In this document: positions 1 through 4,896 of the stretch, in pieces | Numbering within the stretch: position 1 is the stretch's first letter | Layout: each line of letters begins with the position of its first letter | Source of the DNA: Candidatus Bathyarchaeota archaeon | GTDB lineage: Archaea; Thermoproteota; Bathyarchaeia; RBG-16-48-13; GCA-020355125 | Assembly: GCA_030617005.1 (NCBI GenBank) | Contig: JAUWWH010000041.1 | Span: forward strand, 1-7,095 | Reading direction: 5' to 3' | Length of the DNA: 7,095 nucleotides | Notes under the pieces: generated by a model | Told to the model about the DNA's origin: nothing | The model's input: the letters and a program-made list of their open reading frames with translations, nothing else | The model's database searches: none | Program-made: the position numbers and the translations under genes

Positions 1-12
1 AATTTTAGGCTA

Positions 13-24
13 ATTTTATATAAA
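13..24 (+). promoter_or_regulatory. Archaeal TATA-box-like promoter for the small-gene cluster
   Basis: The run TTTTATATAAAC resembles an archaeal TATA box. Transcription would start about 25 bases downstream, near base 45, just ahead of the first short ORF at 72 and of the strong Shine-Dalgarno site at 248. The surrounding 60 bases have stops in all three forward frames, as expected for a promoter region. Inferred from sequence pattern only. Confidence 0.45.
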
Positions 25-71
25 CCGAAAAAACTATTTAATCTTTTGTACATATGTTTTTTTAGATAAAA

Positions 72-272
72 TTGAAAAGTTTAAAAGATATATTTAATGA
101 AACCATAAGTTACATTCGTTTCCTTAAAAAAAATAAGTGTCCTAATTATGTTTATGAGTTTGAGAAACCAGAACCCATTAAAAGATTATTTTTAGAGAAT
201 CAATAAATGAAGAGTATTTCTGGAATAGAATGGTACGATAAGATTAGGGAGGTGAAAGTGGGGAATGATTAA
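72..272 (+). other. Uncertain short leading ORF(s), split by an in-frame TAA
   Basis: From a TTG at 72 a 44-codon frame runs to TAA at 204-206; an ATG follows immediately and opens 21 more codons in the same frame, ending at TAA 270-272. The second part overlaps the start of the first eL41-like gene (ATG at 265) by eight bases. The predicted peptides are charged, with segments such as KSLKDIFNETISYIRF and SGIEWYDKIREVK, and are not recognised. This could be one 66-codon gene with a nonsense codon, two adjacent micro-genes, or leader sequence with no protein product. No good Shine-Dalgarno site precedes the TTG. It is listed because frame use and the overlap with the next gene mimic the better supported interrupted ORF at 357-578. 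Confidence 0.3.
248..255 (+). promoter_or_regulatory. Near-perfect Shine-Dalgarno site for eL41-like copy 1
   Basis: GGAGGTGA lies nine bases before the ATG at 265 and is complementary to the 3' end of archaeal 16S rRNA. It strongly supports translation of this 26-codon ORF. The second copy keeps only GGTGA (561-565) at the same nine-base distance, because the bases before it also encode the end of the upstream membrane ORF. Confidence 0.75.
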
Positions 273-345
273 GCGCAAAATGAAAAATAAAAAGCGGAAA
301 GCGTTTAAGAGGAAGCTCAAGAGAAAGGCAATTTTGAAAAGGTGA
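265..345 (+). CDS. Tiny highly basic peptide, eL41-like (copy 1)
   Basis: A 26-residue peptide starting MIKRKMKNKKRK and ending KAILKR; well over half of its residues are Lys or Arg and it has no acidic residue. Length and composition match eL41, the smallest ribosomal protein (about 25 residues, a single basic helix at the subunit bridge in eukaryotes and some archaea), though alignment of such low-complexity peptides proves little. The start is set by GGAGGTGA nine bases upstream. Its last codons and stop (AAAAGGTGA) also supply the Shine-Dalgarno sequence for the membrane ORF at 357. A near-identical copy lies 310 bases downstream, directly before eL40. That position in a ribosomal protein cluster favours a ribosomal role. 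The alternative is an unrelated RNA-binding micro-peptide. Confidence 0.6.
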   Translation: MIKRKMKNKKRKAFKRKLKRKAILKR

Positions 346-356
346 AGTGATGCATA

Positions 357-578
357 ATGAAAATAAATAAAATAATTGTTATCTTGGGAGTTTTCGTTTC
401 CATTATCGGCTACTATTTAACAACCATAAATGTAAAAGTTCCTGCTATGTGGAGGGATTGTCCTTATGTATAATATGGTGCATCCTCATCAAGCCCTTGG
501 ATATGTAAAACAATTTTGGTAGGTTCTGTTGTGATAGTAGGGCATATTTTATACAAAAAAGGTGAAAGCGGGAAATGA
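357..578 (+). pseudogene. Small two-helix membrane protein ORF interrupted by in-frame TAA
   Basis: Ignoring one stop, this is a 73-codon frame. Its first 38 codons encode a basic start (MKINK), a hydrophobic helix at about residues 6-23 (IVILGVFVSIIGYY) and a polar loop ending WRDCPYV. TAA follows at 471-473. The same frame then continues YGASSSSPWICK, a second helix (TILVGSVVIVGHIL) and a basic tail, ending in TGA 576-578. That TGA overlaps the ATG of eL41-like copy 2 as ATGA, the same coupling seen later between eL40 and its neighbour. Two helices, a Cys on each side of the stop and the coupled end all argue that the frame was one gene. Possible Shine-Dalgarno: GGTGA at 341-345. A 38-residue single-helix product is the alternative. 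The family is not recognised. Confidence 0.5.
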
Positions 579-652
579 TTAAGCGCAAAATGAAAAATAA
601 AAAGCGGAAAACATTTAAGAGGAAGCTTAAGAGGAAGGAGAGATTGAAGTAA
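558..652 (+). repeat. Direct repeat, copy 2
   Basis: Second copy of the repeat at 248-345, offset by 310 bases and about 90 percent identical over its first 70-80 bases. Similarity ends near base 640, exactly where copy 2 carries AAGGAGAG (635-642), the apparent Shine-Dalgarno site of eL40. The two copies thus differ most where each must serve a different downstream gene. Confidence 0.85.
575..652 (+). CDS. Tiny highly basic peptide, eL41-like (copy 2)
   Basis: A 25-residue peptide identical to copy 1 for its first 12 residues, then Thr for Ala at 13, then identical through the FKRKLKRK segment, with a different tail (ERLK). It starts in an ATGA overlap with the end of the small membrane ORF, nine bases after GGTGA, and its TAA directly abuts the ATG of eL40 (TAAATG). 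Of the two copies this is the more convincing ribosomal protein, because it sits immediately before eL40 and carries that gene's Shine-Dalgarno site inside its own coding sequence. Resemblance to eL41 rests on size, charge and context. If eL41 is correct, having two different copies in one operon is unusual. Confidence 0.6.
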   Translation: MIKRKMKNKKRKTFKRKLKRKERLK

Positions 653-814
653 ATGCCGATCACAAATATAGAACATAGAGAGATTGCAAGGAGACATAGA
701 CTTTACTTTATGATTTGTAGGCAATGTGGAGCCCGCAACGCGTGGAAGGCAAAGAAATGTCGAAAATGTCGAAGCAAAAAGTTGAGGCAGAAAAAGAGGG
801 AAATTACCAGATGA
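653..814 (+). CDS. rpl40e: Large ribosomal subunit protein eL40 (L40e)
   Basis: A 53-residue zinc-ribbon ribosomal protein of the 50S subunit. The four zinc ligands are visible as C22-x2-C25 and C36-x2-C39 within ICRQCGARNAWKAKKCRKC, followed by the basic SKKLRQKKRE tail typical of archaeal eL40, which lacks the ubiquitin fused to it in eukaryotes. Length is normal for an archaeal eL40. The start is ATG at 653, directly after the stop of eL41-like copy 2, with AAGGAGAG at 635-642 as Shine-Dalgarno; ATG at 710 would lose the N-terminal IEHREIARRHRLYF segment and has no such site. Its TGA overlaps the ATG of the next gene. Expected to be made together with its neighbours as part of a translation-related operon. 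Confidence 0.9.
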   Translation: MPITNIEHREIARRHRLYFMICRQCGARNAWKAKKCRKCRSKKLRQKKREITR

Positions 815-957
815 GAAAAACAGGAGTCTGCATACGAATGTACAGGTACAGATTTGAACCAACCACCTCCGCCTGCCCCATATTTGAACGCAAAGAAGAT
901 GTTGATGCTGATTCAGCTAAACAGTGTCAATTCTGCAAAAGTTATGAGGTTAAATAA
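811..957 (+). CDS. 48-residue four-cysteine protein, probable zinc-binding, function unknown
   Basis: The start is ATG at 811, overlapping the eL40 stop as ATGA, with GAGGG about ten bases upstream. A longer reading from ATG 724 only shadows eL40 in another frame and is rejected. The protein has four Cys, C7, C22, C39 and C42, the last two as CQFC, a spacing that could hold one zinc ion. Other visible features are an aromatic-basic stretch (RMYRYRFEP) and an acidic middle (RKEDVDADS). No membrane segment or signal peptide is seen and I do not recognise the family. Overlap with eL40 makes co-translation likely and hints at a role near the ribosome, which is inference only. A TAA ends the gene and the cluster. 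Confidence 0.7.
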   Translation: MRKTGVCIRMYRYRFEPTTSACPIFERKEDVDADSAKQCQFCKSYEVK

Positions 958-977
958 AAAGTTGAGAGTTAGCGAGA

Positions 978-1060
978 AATGACCACGTGTATGTGGAGAA
1001 CCGTTACAGTTCGACTGTAAGAAAGCCATCCTTCTGTCATTAGATGCCCGAAATATTTTT
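978..1060 (+). ncRNA. Possible structured RNA or operon 3' end (hairpins plus T-run)
   Basis: A perfect seven-base stem TTACAGT/ACTGTAA (1004-1010 with 1014-1020) closes a TCG loop. A CCAC/GTGG hairpin lies at 983-996. AATGAC at 978-983 is complementary to GTCATT at 1036-1041, so both hairpins could sit inside an outer stem. TTTTT at 1056-1060 could act as a U-rich archaeal terminator. It matches no RNA family I can name: the T-arm-like TTCGA does not fit a tRNA, and no SRP or RNase P motifs are visible. It may be only the 3' untranslated end of the eL40 operon. Confidence 0.25.
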
Positions 1061-1275
1061 AGTCCTTCGTAGAGTTAAAGCTGAAAAAGAGAGGATAGAC
1101 CTCTAAACATAAAGTGTTAGATGAAACCTGATTTAGATAATAAGAAGATTATGGTTTACTAATATTAAACGAAATCGAAATATTTGACAAAATAATGCAT
1201 TCAATAAATCTGAAAGATTGCTAAATATGAACATGTAAATATTTGGGGATTAAATGTTAACCACATATTTCTAAA

Positions 1276-1293
1276 TTAACTACTTATAGTTAA
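1276..1293. repeat. Perfect inverted repeat TTAACTA-N4-TAGTTAA
   Basis: Two seven-base arms separated by four bases, within an AT-rich stretch about 160 bases past the end of the ATP-grasp gene. Nearby TATTTATAT (about 1309-1317) can read as a TATA-like element on either strand, but no gene is positioned to use it. The palindrome may be a chance product of AT-rich sequence. Confidence 0.3.
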
Positions 1294-1452
1294 CTAATTG
1301 TTTACTCTATTTATATCTGTACTATAAACGGTGGACCCCCATTCTTTGTCCAGTTTGTCGATATCAGAAGTTACGCTAGAAACTTTATGGTAACGTCCTT
1401 ACAATTTTTTTATATCTACTAGATAGTCCAATCCATAAATAATCGAGAAATA

Positions 1453-2325
1453 TCATTTAGTTAAAATGTGATCAACGATTGCTCCAGCAATATCAATTGT
1501 TGTTGTTGATTGTAAACCCTTAAACCCTGGTTGACTATTAATTTCATTGATTATATACCCATCTTCTCCTTCCATAATATCTACCCCCGCAATATCACAT
1601 CCAATTATTTGAGTTGCTTTTACAGCAATATTTGTCACTTCAGTATTAGGTTTAAATGGTAGAGTTTTAGCTCCTTGACTAACATTAGTCTTCCAATTCT
1701 CTGCAATCCGGTACATAGCAGCTATTACTTTATTTCCTACAACGAAGGCCCTTATGTCTCTATTTCCATGGGGAATGAACTTTTGGATATAGAGAACATA
1801 GTGGTAAAATGATAAAGATCTGAATATCCTCCTCGCCACTTCCGCATCAGTAACTCTTGTTACTCCTATTCCTCGAGAACCAAAGATTGGTTTTATCACA
1901 ACATCACCACCGAGTTTGTTGAATGAATTTAGAGCTTTTTTAGGATCCTCAGTCACTACTGTTTCAGGGACGTTTAATCCATTTTCCTCTAAAAGTGTTA
2001 AAGAGTAGTATTTATCGACCGCAATTTCTATTGATGAAGGGGAATTTATTACGAGTAAGCCTAATCTTTCCATTCGACGAAGATAATTCATTCTAAAGAA
2101 TATCTCATCTAGAGACCCTCGTCCGATTGGTCTTACGATTACGGCTTTTAAATCTTGGAGAGCATCAATCCTTTTTTTAATGATAATCTTTGGTTTACAC
2201 ACAACGCTTGCGGTGATGTCGCGAAAACTAAAGGGTACGGGTTCTATCCCTCTTTCTTTGATTGCATCAACGATTCTAGATGAGCACCAAGCACGTGGAT
2301 TTCTAGTAAGGAGTCCTATTTTCAT
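1453..2325 (-). CDS. RimK/MptN-type ATP-grasp alpha-L-glutamate ligase
   Basis: A 290-residue protein of the ATP-grasp RimK family, which uses ATP to join L-glutamate or a similar amino acid to a carboxylate through an acyl phosphate. Visible features in order: N-terminal pre-ATP-grasp domain (MKIGLLTRNPRAW, then RPIGRGSLDEI at 65-75); ATP-binding Lys 105 and Lys 145; flexible GSRGIG loop at 149-154; NRDIRAFVVG at 188-197; metal and substrate residues D249 and NEINSQPG at 260-267. Length is normal. The RPIGRG segment recalls MptN, the tetrahydromethanopterin glutamate ligase. CofF (F420 glutamylation), RimK and LysX are relatives, and the exact substrate cannot be fixed here. AAAGGGA precedes the ATG by about nine bases. 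The divergent F420-linked neighbour makes a cofactor role plausible. Confidence 0.85.
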   Translation of the reverse strand: MKIGLLTRNPRAWCSSRIVDAIKERGIEPVPFSFRDITASVVCKPKIIIKKRIDALQDLKAVIVRPIGRGSLDEIFFRMNYLRRMERLGLLVINSPSSIEIAVDKYYSLTLLEENGLNVPETVVTEDPKKALNSFNKLGGDVVIKPIFGSRGIGVTRVTDAEVARRIFRSLSFYHYVLYIQKFIPHGNRDIRAFVVGNKVIAAMYRIAENWKTNVSQGAKTLPFKPNTEVTNIAVKATQIIGCDIAGVDIMEGEDGYIINEINSQPGFKGLQSTTTIDIAGAIVDHILTK

Positions 2326-2370
2326 TTTAATTATCCCTTTTCACAAAGTTGTTTGAGAGAATAAGTTCAA

Positions 2371-2377
2371 TTAAATA
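2371..2377 (-). promoter_or_regulatory. Possible TATA box for the ATP-grasp gene
   Basis: On the minus strand this reads TATTTAA, about 45 bases before the ATG at 2325. A start near 2347 would leave a leader of some 20 bases that contains the AAAGGGA ribosome site. Pattern-based inference. Confidence 0.35.
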
Positions 2378-2464
2378 CTTATCTTATTCCCATGACCGTA
2401 AAATAATAGGTTTAGCCGACATAAAACTCTAAAGGTTAGTTGACTTCAAAGTAACTTCACTTAC

Positions 2465-2472
2465 TTTATATT
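2465..2472 (+). promoter_or_regulatory. Possible TATA box for the FrhB-family gene
   Basis: TTTATATT stands about 82 bases before the TTG start at 2554. A transcript starting near 2497 would have a leader of about 55-60 bases. Together with the element near 2371 it makes 2326-2553 a divergent promoter region in which both genes could be co-controlled. Confidence 0.35.
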
Positions 2473-2538
2473 CATCTCTGGTATATCCCAAAAAATAGAG
2501 ATTCAAAATTGATGAAGAAGATGTTTTAGAATAAGTCG

Positions 2539-2546
2539 AGAGGGGT
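2539..2546 (+). promoter_or_regulatory. Ribosome binding site deciding a TTG start
   Basis: AGAGGGG-like sequence ends seven bases before TTG 2554 and is 38 bases from the first ATG (2584). This favours the TTG as the start of the FrhB-family gene, even though it is a rarer start codon. Confidence 0.6.
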
Positions 2547-2553
2547 AATTTAA

Positions 2554-3600
2554 TTGAGTGCAAGTCTTGGTTTCGATAATTTGATGGAAAATGTTGTTGA
2601 AACGGGTATCTGCTCCGGTTGTGGTGCTTGTGTAATAGTTTGTCCTTTTAAAAACATCCTCAAGTATTCGAATGAGCGACCTGTCTTAGTTGGAGAATGT
2701 AAGAATTGTAGCATATGTCTCAAAGTTTGTCCTCGGAATAATATACAGGATGATGAATTGGAGGAACTTATCTTCGGTAGAAGGAAGACAAGTGATGATC
2801 TCTTTGGTATTTTTAAGAAAATCTATGTTTCTCGGAGTATGGATGAGAAGATCTTAAAGAAAGGTCAAGATGGTGGTGTTGCTTCGACGATTTTAACATC
2901 CGCTTTAAACTCGGGTTTAATCGACGGCGCTATTGTTTCTGGAGTTGATCCATTCACGCCTTGGTTACCAACACCCTTAGTTGTAAAATGTAGAGAAGAG
3001 ATCATAGGTAATGCTGGAACAAGATATACATATTCTTCAAATATTATAGCTTTAAAGAAGGCTGTCAACGATGGATTAAAAAAGATTGCTTTTGTTGGAA
3101 CTCCATGTCAAATTCTAGCAATTCGTCGGATGCAAAAGAATAATCTCAAGAAGTTTACTAGGCCTATCGTTTTTACTATTGGACTATTCTGCTCTGAAAG
3201 TTTCTCGTATCAAGGATTGATGATTGAAAAAATTCAGAAAGGGTTGAGTATAGATCTGAATGATGTCGTCAAAATGAACATTAAGGGAAGAATGCTAGTC
3301 TATTTAAGGAATGGGCATGTAGTAAAGATTCCTTTAAAAGAGGTTAGGAAATATGTTCAACAAAAGTGCAGTTACTGTAATGATTTCTCAGCCGAGCTTG
3401 CTGATATCTCCTTAGGCGGAATAGGATTGAATAAAATGACGCTTACAATTGTAAGAACTGATAAAGGACAGGAAGTGTTTAACCAAGTAATTAGCAATGA
3501 TTACCTCGAGTTTGAACCTCTCGAGAAATTCGATAATTCACTGAAACTTCTAAAACGATTATCACTTATAAAACAGAAAAAACGGAAGAACGTAACATAA
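2554..3600 (+). CDS. Coenzyme F420 hydrogenase/dehydrogenase beta subunit family (FrhB-like)
   Basis: A 348-residue iron-sulfur flavoprotein of the FrhB/FpoF/FqoF family, which moves electrons or hydride between F420 and a partner through FAD and Fe-S clusters. Two [4Fe-4S] ferredoxin motifs open the protein: C20-x2-C23-x2-C26-x3-C30 (CSGCGACVIVCP) and C49-x2-C52-x2-C55-x3-C59. The FrhB core follows, with QDGGVAS near 105, FVGTPCQILAIRRM with C184, C213, and the CSYCNDFSAELADIS motif with C272 and C275. Length is normal and no membrane segment is seen. No hydrogenase large or small subunit, Fpo subunit or other partner lies in the window, so the partner is unknown. The gene is divergent from the glutamate ligase and convergent with carA, whose end lies 41 bases away. 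The start is TTG 2554, supported by GAGGGG. Confidence 0.88.
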   Translation: MSASLGFDNLMENVVETGICSGCGACVIVCPFKNILKYSNERPVLVGECKNCSICLKVCPRNNIQDDELEELIFGRRKTSDDLFGIFKKIYVSRSMDEKILKKGQDGGVASTILTSALNSGLIDGAIVSGVDPFTPWLPTPLVVKCREEIIGNAGTRYTYSSNIIALKKAVNDGLKKIAFVGTPCQILAIRRMQKNNLKKFTRPIVFTIGLFCSESFSYQGLMIEKIQKGLSIDLNDVVKMNIKGRMLVYLRNGHVVKIPLKEVRKYVQQKCSYCNDFSAELADISLGGIGLNKMTLTIVRTDKGQEVFNQVISNDYLEFEPLEKFDNSLKLLKRLSLIKQKKRKNVT

Positions 3601-3641
3601 GAAAGTAAATCTTCCCTGAGAATTGTTTCACAGATAAGTTT

Positions 3642-4763
3642 TTAATGTTTCTCTTTCAAACTTTCGAAGAATTGATCAAAGAGATAGTTTACATCGTTGG
3701 GACCCGGAGAAGCTTCAGGATGGAATTGAACTCCGGAAACTGGAAGAGTAGAATGGGCTATACCTTAAACAGTTTTATCGTTCGCATTAATGAAGGTAAC
3801 GTACAAACCTGTATCCTTAAGTGATGTCTCATTTACCGCATAACCATGATTCTGACTTGTAATGTAACATCTCTTTGACTGGACATCTATACATGTATGG
3901 TTTTGTCCTCTGTGTCCAAATTTCAGTTTATATGTATCCCCATCAAGACATAGGGTCAAGATCTGAAGTCCTAAACATATGCCAAAAGTAGGCATCTTCG
4001 ATTTTACCAGTTGGCCGATGGCTTCAATTACATTTTCACATCGTTTAGGATCACCAGGGCCATTAGAAATAACTACTCCAATCGGGTTCATAGCAAGTAT
4101 CTCCTTAGCAGATGTCTTTGGTGGTACTATAATGACATTAAGCGTTCTTTCTATCAAGTTTTTTACAATATTTTGCTTGACACCGCAGTCGATTATAACG
4201 ATATTTGCGTCTCCTCCGACATCAATATTCTTGATAGACTTTTTCGCAACCTCGTAGGCTAAATGTCGTTTGTTTGGATCTGGAATGTGTTTTACTTCTT
4301 CCTTCAATGCATCTAAATCAGGTATATCATGTTCAGTATATACCTGTAAAATTCCTAACATAGTGCCACTAACGCGAATCCTCTTTGTTAACATCCTAGT
4401 ATCCACTTGTTCGATCCCTGGAATACCCGTATTCTCAAGCCATTCATCTAATCTAAAATTAGACACCTAATGACTTGGATTTCTACAAAGTTCATGGATA
4501 ACATAACCTTGAATCTTTGGTCCATCCGATTCAAAGTTGTCGGGACAAACGCCATAATTTCCAATTAGAGGATAGGTTTGCATTAAGATCTGTCCATGAT
4601 AAGACGGATCTGTTATGGTTTCAACATAACCTACCATACCCGTATTGAAGACTACTTCACCAGAAACCTTCTTTGTTGCCCCAAATCCTACACCAGTTAA
4701 CAAGGTTCCGTCCTCTAGAACTAATACTGCCTTTTTATTTATTTCACTTGAAACCAAAAACAT
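3642..4763 (-). pseudogene. carA: Carbamoyl-phosphate synthase small chain frame broken by TAG and TAA
   Basis: CarA is the glutamine amidotransferase subunit that feeds ammonia to CarB for carbamoyl phosphate (pyrimidine and arginine synthesis). The whole frame is 374 codons, normal length, with no indel: 98 codons, TAG at 4467-4469, 233 codons, TAA at 3765-3767, 40 codons, final TAA. The N-terminal domain ([26 protein letters not shown]) and the class I glutaminase domain (ISNGPGDP, FGICLGLQIL with nucleophile C263, FGHRGQNH, ITSQNHGYAV) are well kept. The catalytic [12 protein letters not shown] (H348, E350) lies after the second stop. TAG falls between NPSH and VSNFRLDEWL; TAA falls between NDKTV and GIAHSTLPV. 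Unless both stops are read through, the enzyme is dead. GLQ replaces the usual GHQ beside the nucleophile. No carB follows; the next gene is frhB in the opposite direction. GAGG lies three bases before ATG 4763, and TTG 4757 is an alternative start. Confidence 0.85.
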
Positions 4764-4835
4764 ATTCCTCGGTTCAGATAATAATATTTGTAGTTCTCAT
4801 TGCCTACAGTTCCTTTTATTCATAACGCTTCCAAG

Positions 4836-4842
4836 ATATATG
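4836..4842 (-). promoter_or_regulatory. Weak candidate TATA box for carA
   Basis: Within the 133-base gap between purH and carA the minus strand reads ACATATATCTT. A start near 4812 would leave a leader of about 50 bases. The gap also holds an in-frame 30-codon ORF (4797-4889, minus) without a ribosome site. carA could equally be co-transcribed with purH. Confidence 0.25.
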
Positions 4843-4896
4843 TATTCAGAATTAGAATTATTTAGAATCCTACGTTTTCTTGTGCTCATATGCTGA

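Larger units (their letters stand above)
248..345 (+). repeat. Direct repeat, copy 1 (eL41-like gene with its Shine-Dalgarno region)
   Basis: Bases 251-330 correspond to 561-640 at a constant offset of 310 bases. The stretch 271-300 is identical to 581-610, and there are two differences in the preceding 20 bases. Within the coding part one change is Ala to Thr and two are synonymous before the 3' ends diverge. The repeat therefore looks like a gene duplication kept under protein-level constraint, not a mobile element: no terminal inverted repeats or target duplications are seen. Confidence 0.85.
958..1452. other. Gene-poor region between the eL40 cluster and the ATP-grasp gene
   Basis: No convincing gene is seen in these 495 bases on either strand. 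The first part (about 976-1060) can fold into local hairpins and ends in a run of five T. Bases 1088-1102 give a short AGAGG/CCTCT hairpin. The middle, 1140-1320, is very AT-rich with a palindrome at 1276-1293. On the minus strand a stop-interrupted continuation of the ATP-grasp frame (1294-1452) contains a protein-like stretch but no start codon. The 20-codon plus-strand ORF at 1044-1106 has no ribosome binding site. Confidence 0.6.

Noticed and set aside
464..862. Long minus-strand ORFs opposite the small-gene cluster
   Set aside because: They are mirror readings of the lysine/arginine-rich eL41-like and eL40 genes and have no family resemblance or ribosome sites.
724..957. 77-codon ORF starting at ATG 724
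   Set aside because: Its first 29 codons only shadow eL40 in another frame. The true start is ATG 811, in an ATGA overlap with the eL40 stop.
1004..1020. T-arm-like TTCGA hairpin suggesting a tRNA
   Set aside because: The loop size and closing pair do not fit a tRNA T-arm, and no acceptor stem, anticodon arm or D-arm can be placed around it.
1044..1106. 20-codon plus-strand ORF (MPEIFLVLRR...)
   Set aside because: It has no ribosome binding site, is preceded by a stop, and is too short to judge without homologues.
1294..1452. Protein-like stretch continuing the ATP-grasp frame past its stop (VTSDIDKLDKEW)
   Set aside because: It contains a TAA at 1399-1401, has no start codon, and the ligase already ends at normal length. 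Probably chance.
4467..4469. TAG in carA as a pyrrolysine codon
   Set aside because: Pyrrolysine-using archaea can read TAG, but the same gene also has an in-frame TAA that pyrrolysine decoding cannot explain. No pyl genes or methylamine methyltransferases are in the window.
3642..4763. Global reassignment of TAA and TAG as sense codons
   Set aside because: FrhB, PurH, enolase, the four-Cys protein and the edge membrane protein all end at TAA at the natural family or operon boundary. Reading on from frhB would run it through the convergent carA end without resembling any protein. In-frame stops occur only in carA and in one or two micro-ORFs.
4797..4889. 30-codon minus-strand ORF between purH and carA, in the carA frame
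   Set aside because: No Shine-Dalgarno site, low-complexity sequence, and CarA proteins normally start near VLVLEDGT, so no N-terminal extension is expected.
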